A stretch of DNA of 64,000 nt from contig JAAVJQ010000005.1 in assembly GCA_012038135.1 (NCBI GenBank), positions 192,926-256,925 of the forward strand, read 5' to 3'. Of the stretch, positions 62,046 to 64,000 are shown in pieces; the first letter of the stretch is position 1, and each line of letters starts with the position of its first letter. Made by a program: the position numbers and the translations under genes. The notes beneath the pieces are model-generated. The model saw nothing but the letters and a program-made list of their open reading frames with translations, ran no database searches and was not told where the DNA came from. The DNA comes from Salinimicrobium nanhaiense (GTDB lineage: Bacteria > Bacteroidota > Bacteroidia > Flavobacteriales > Flavobacteriaceae).

Positions 62046-64000
62046 ATGATGTTTAAAAATTTGAGATTAACACCTCTAAAGAAATGGGTGTTAGTATCTT
62101 TACTGGGTATTTTCCTGATCTTCGGTTTATTTTACCTGAGTATTTACTGGGGTTGGTGGGGAAAAATTCCCGATACCGCAGAACTACGGGATCTAAAACA
62201 AAATGAAGCCACAGAGGTTTTTTCTTCGGAAGGAAAACTCATAGGTAAATATTACATTTTTGACAGGCAACCTATTCTCTACGAGGAGCTCCCACAACAC
62301 CTTATAGATGCTCTGATCGCTACTGAAGATGTGCGATTCTATGATCATTCAGGGATCGATAACAGGAGTTTATTAAGGGTTTTTGTCAAGACTATTCTTA
62401 TGGGAGATGAATCTGCCGGTGGGGGAAGCACAATTACCCTGCAGCTTGCAAAGAATCTCTTTGGCAGAAATGACTACGGATATTTAAGTATTGTAGTCAA
62501 CAAACTAAGGGAGTCCATTATTGCCCGAAGACTTGAAGAAATCTATAGCAAAGAAGAGATCATAGGCCTTTACTTCAATACTGTTCCATTTAGCGATAAC
62601 ACCTATGGCATTGAAAGTGCCGCAAGAAAATTTTTCAGTACTACGACAAAAGATCTGGATCTTTTACAGTCGGCCACTCTTGTTGGCACTCTTAAGGCCT
62701 CACATTACTACAATCCCCGACTTTTCCCGCAGCGAAGCCTGGAGCGACGCAATGTGGTGCTGCATCAAATGAATAAATACGGATATTTACCTTCGGAAGC
62801 TTATGTGGCAGCCAGGGTAAAACCTATTGAACTCCAGTATCAATTTTTCAATAACAATGGTGGTGTGGCCCCTTACTTTCGTTCACAGCTGAAAAAAGAA
62901 GTGGCAAGAATCCTGGATACACTAAAAAATGAGGACGGGGAACCTTATAACATTTACCGGGACGGGTTACAGGTACATACCACTATAGATTACGAAATGC
63001 AGATATTGGCCGAAGAAGCTATGGAAGAACACATGGCGGCCCTTCAAAAGCAGTTTGAGAAGGCCTACGGTAGTAATCCGCCGTGGAAGAGGAAAGATCT
63101 GCTGCAGGAAGCTCTGGAGGAAAGTGAGCAATATAGATCTCTGGCTGCCGCCGGGTGGGATAAGGAAAAGATCCTCGATTCCCTGCATCGTAAAACCGAT
63201 ATGGAATTTTTTGACTGGGGTAAAAAGAAACTTACTGAAGCCAGTATTGCCGATAGTCTGCAGCACTACATGAAATTCCTTAACATGGGGATGGTCAACA
63301 TGGATCCCGGCACAGGGGCAGTGAAATCCTGGGTTGGCGGCATCAACCACAAGTATTTCAAATATGATCATGTGATGCAAAGCCGCAGGCAAATTGGTTC
63401 CACTTTTAAACCCGTGGTTTATGCAGCTGCAGTAGAAGCCGGTATTGACCCCTGTACCTATTATTCTGTTCGGGAAGTTACCTATGGAGGAGGTTGGACA
63501 CCAAAGAACTCCGGAAACGATGATGAGGATCCTTATATGAATTATCCTATGCCTACTGCCCTGGCCAAATCAATAAATACCATTGCAGTTAAAGTTTTGT
63601 ATGATGTGGGGCTGCAGAATGTGATAGACCAGGCAAAGAAAATGATGTTTCCGGAAGATCTTCCAAAATATCCTTCCATTGCCCTGGGAACTGCTCAAAT
63701 GAGCGCTGCCGATCTTGCAGGTTCTTATGCCAGCTTTGCTAACCGGGGAAAAGCGGCAAAGCCTTATTACTTAACCCGTATTGAGGATAAATATGGAAAT
63801 GTAATTGCAGAATTTAAACCGCAGTTGGCAAAGTCTCCCGCCTTCTCCAGTACTACCGGGCAGGTGATGATCGAGATGATGAAGGAATCTGTCAATAATG
63901 GTACAGCCGCCAGGTTGAGGTTCAAATACCGATTACCCAATGACATTGCAGGTAAAACCGGAACCACACAAGATAATAAGGACGGTTGGTTTGTAGGGAT
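62046..64000 (+). CDS. Class A penicillin-binding protein (PBP1A-like), partial
   Basis: Bifunctional peptidoglycan glycosyltransferase/transpeptidase, open from ATG 62046 to the window end (651 codons, C-terminus missing). After an N-terminal membrane helix (about 16-34), the GT51 domain shows ATEDVRFYDHSGID (about 95-108; catalytic Glu), GGGSTITLQLAKNLFG (about 130-145) and YFNTVPFSDNTYGIESAA. The transpeptidase has the SxxK Ser in GSTFKPVVYAAA (about 450), the SxN motif SIN in AKSINTIAV and KTGT at about 63955-63966. The product completes cell-wall synthesis at the membrane outer face. Confidence 0.94.
   Translation, partial: MMFKNLRLTPLKKWVLVSLLGIFLIFGLFYLSIYWGWWGKIPDTAELRDLKQNEATEVFSSEGKLIGKYYIFDRQPILYEELPQHLIDALIATEDVRFYDHSGIDNRSLLRVFVKTILMGDESAGGGSTITLQLAKNLFGRNDYGYLSIVVNKLRESIIARRLEEIYSKEEIIGLYFNTVPFSDNTYGIESAARKFFSTTTKDLDLLQSATLVGTLKASHYYNPRLFPQRSLERRNVVLHQMNKYGYLPSEAYVAARVKPIELQYQFFNNNGGVAPYFRSQLKKEVARILDTLKNEDGEPYNIYRDGLQVHTTIDYEMQILAEEAMEEHMAALQKQFEKAYGSNPPWKRKDLLQEALEESEQYRSLAAAGWDKEKILDSLHRKTDMEFFDWGKKKLTEASIADSLQHYMKFLNMGMVNMDPGTGAVKSWVGGINHKYFKYDHVMQSRRQIGSTFKPVVYAAAVEAGIDPCTYYSVREVTYGGGWTPKNSGNDDEDPYMNYPMPTALAKSINTIAVKVLYDVGLQNVIDQAKKMMFPEDLPKYPSIALGTAQMSAADLAGSYASFANRGKAAKPYYLTRIEDKYGNVIAEFKPQLAKSPAFSSTTGQVMIEMMKESVNNGTAARLRFKYRLPNDIAGKTGTTQDNKDGWFVG

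Overview
The window looks like chromosomal DNA of a member of the Bacteroidota, most likely a flavobacterium. The DNA is moderately AT-rich. Shine-Dalgarno sequences are weak, and several genes have a TANNTTTG promoter box about 20-35 bases before the start codon. The gene families also fit: a Sec/lipoprotein-type (clade II) nitrous-oxide reductase cluster, a long-form Pta, S9 and M19 exported peptidases, VCBS/FG-GAP secreted proteins and DUF2752/GYF_2-CD225 proteins. I infer the group from these features; no 16S gene or other species marker is present. No tRNA, rRNA, CRISPR array, transposase or prophage was seen.

Layout. 1-8 kb: topoisomerase IV ParE with the start of a small membrane-protein gene behind it, the GTPase/ATPase YchF, two secreted proteins of unknown role, a methyltransferase and NhaA. 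8-10 kb: a SEC-C protein and a secreted FG-GAP protein. 10-13.6 kb: pta and ackA, separated by a repeat-filled gap. 13.7-21.7 kb: an Rrf2 regulator divergent from a nitrous-oxide-reduction cluster (cytochrome c, FAS1 protein, NosZ, membrane protein, NosL, NosD, NosF, NosY) that ends with a 16-cysteine copper-storage-like protein. 21.8-40.1 kb: two divergent alpha-glucan/trehalose operons. The minus-strand operon is treZ, GH57, treY, malQ. The plus-strand operon is glgE, treS-maltokinase, glgB, then an alcohol dehydrogenase and an OsmC protein. 40.1-43.9 kb: an amide-ligase cluster (RLAN/RimK ATP-grasp, GCS2 ligase, N-formylglutamate amidohydrolase-like). 44-48 kb: Fhs and a CPA2 antiporter. 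48-58.2 kb: a minus-strand run of small membrane proteins, two related esterases flanking an ABC exporter, and an S9 peptidase. 58.3-64 kb: an M19 dipeptidase, a lipoprotein, a TVP38 protein, a SdiA-regulated-type protein and a class A penicillin-binding protein cut by the window end.

How genes work together. TreY/TreZ can cut trehalose from the end of alpha-glucan. TreS plus maltokinase plus GlgE can turn trehalose back into alpha-glucan, which GlgB branches. The divergent operons therefore encode a closed glucan-trehalose cycle, tied by position to stress genes. The nos cluster encodes an N2O respiration terminus in which four consecutive gene products carry lipoprotein signals, with a possible copper store at its end. 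The RLAN/GCS2/amidohydrolase set probably makes and trims a glutamate-containing peptide-like product.

The most unusual non-coding signal is a set of 7-base-period repeats of several unrelated sequences (TTTAAGG, CTTGATT, TCAATAT, TTGTTAA, ATCTNNN, TTCAGNA). All but the short TTCAGNA run lie at gene edges, in several cases supplying the start codon or stop codon of the neighbouring gene. Two loci also share an 86-bp module framed by TTTAAGG units. The second striking feature is a roughly 330-residue Lys-rich extension with four evenly spaced KPGRK motifs on the glycogen branching enzyme.
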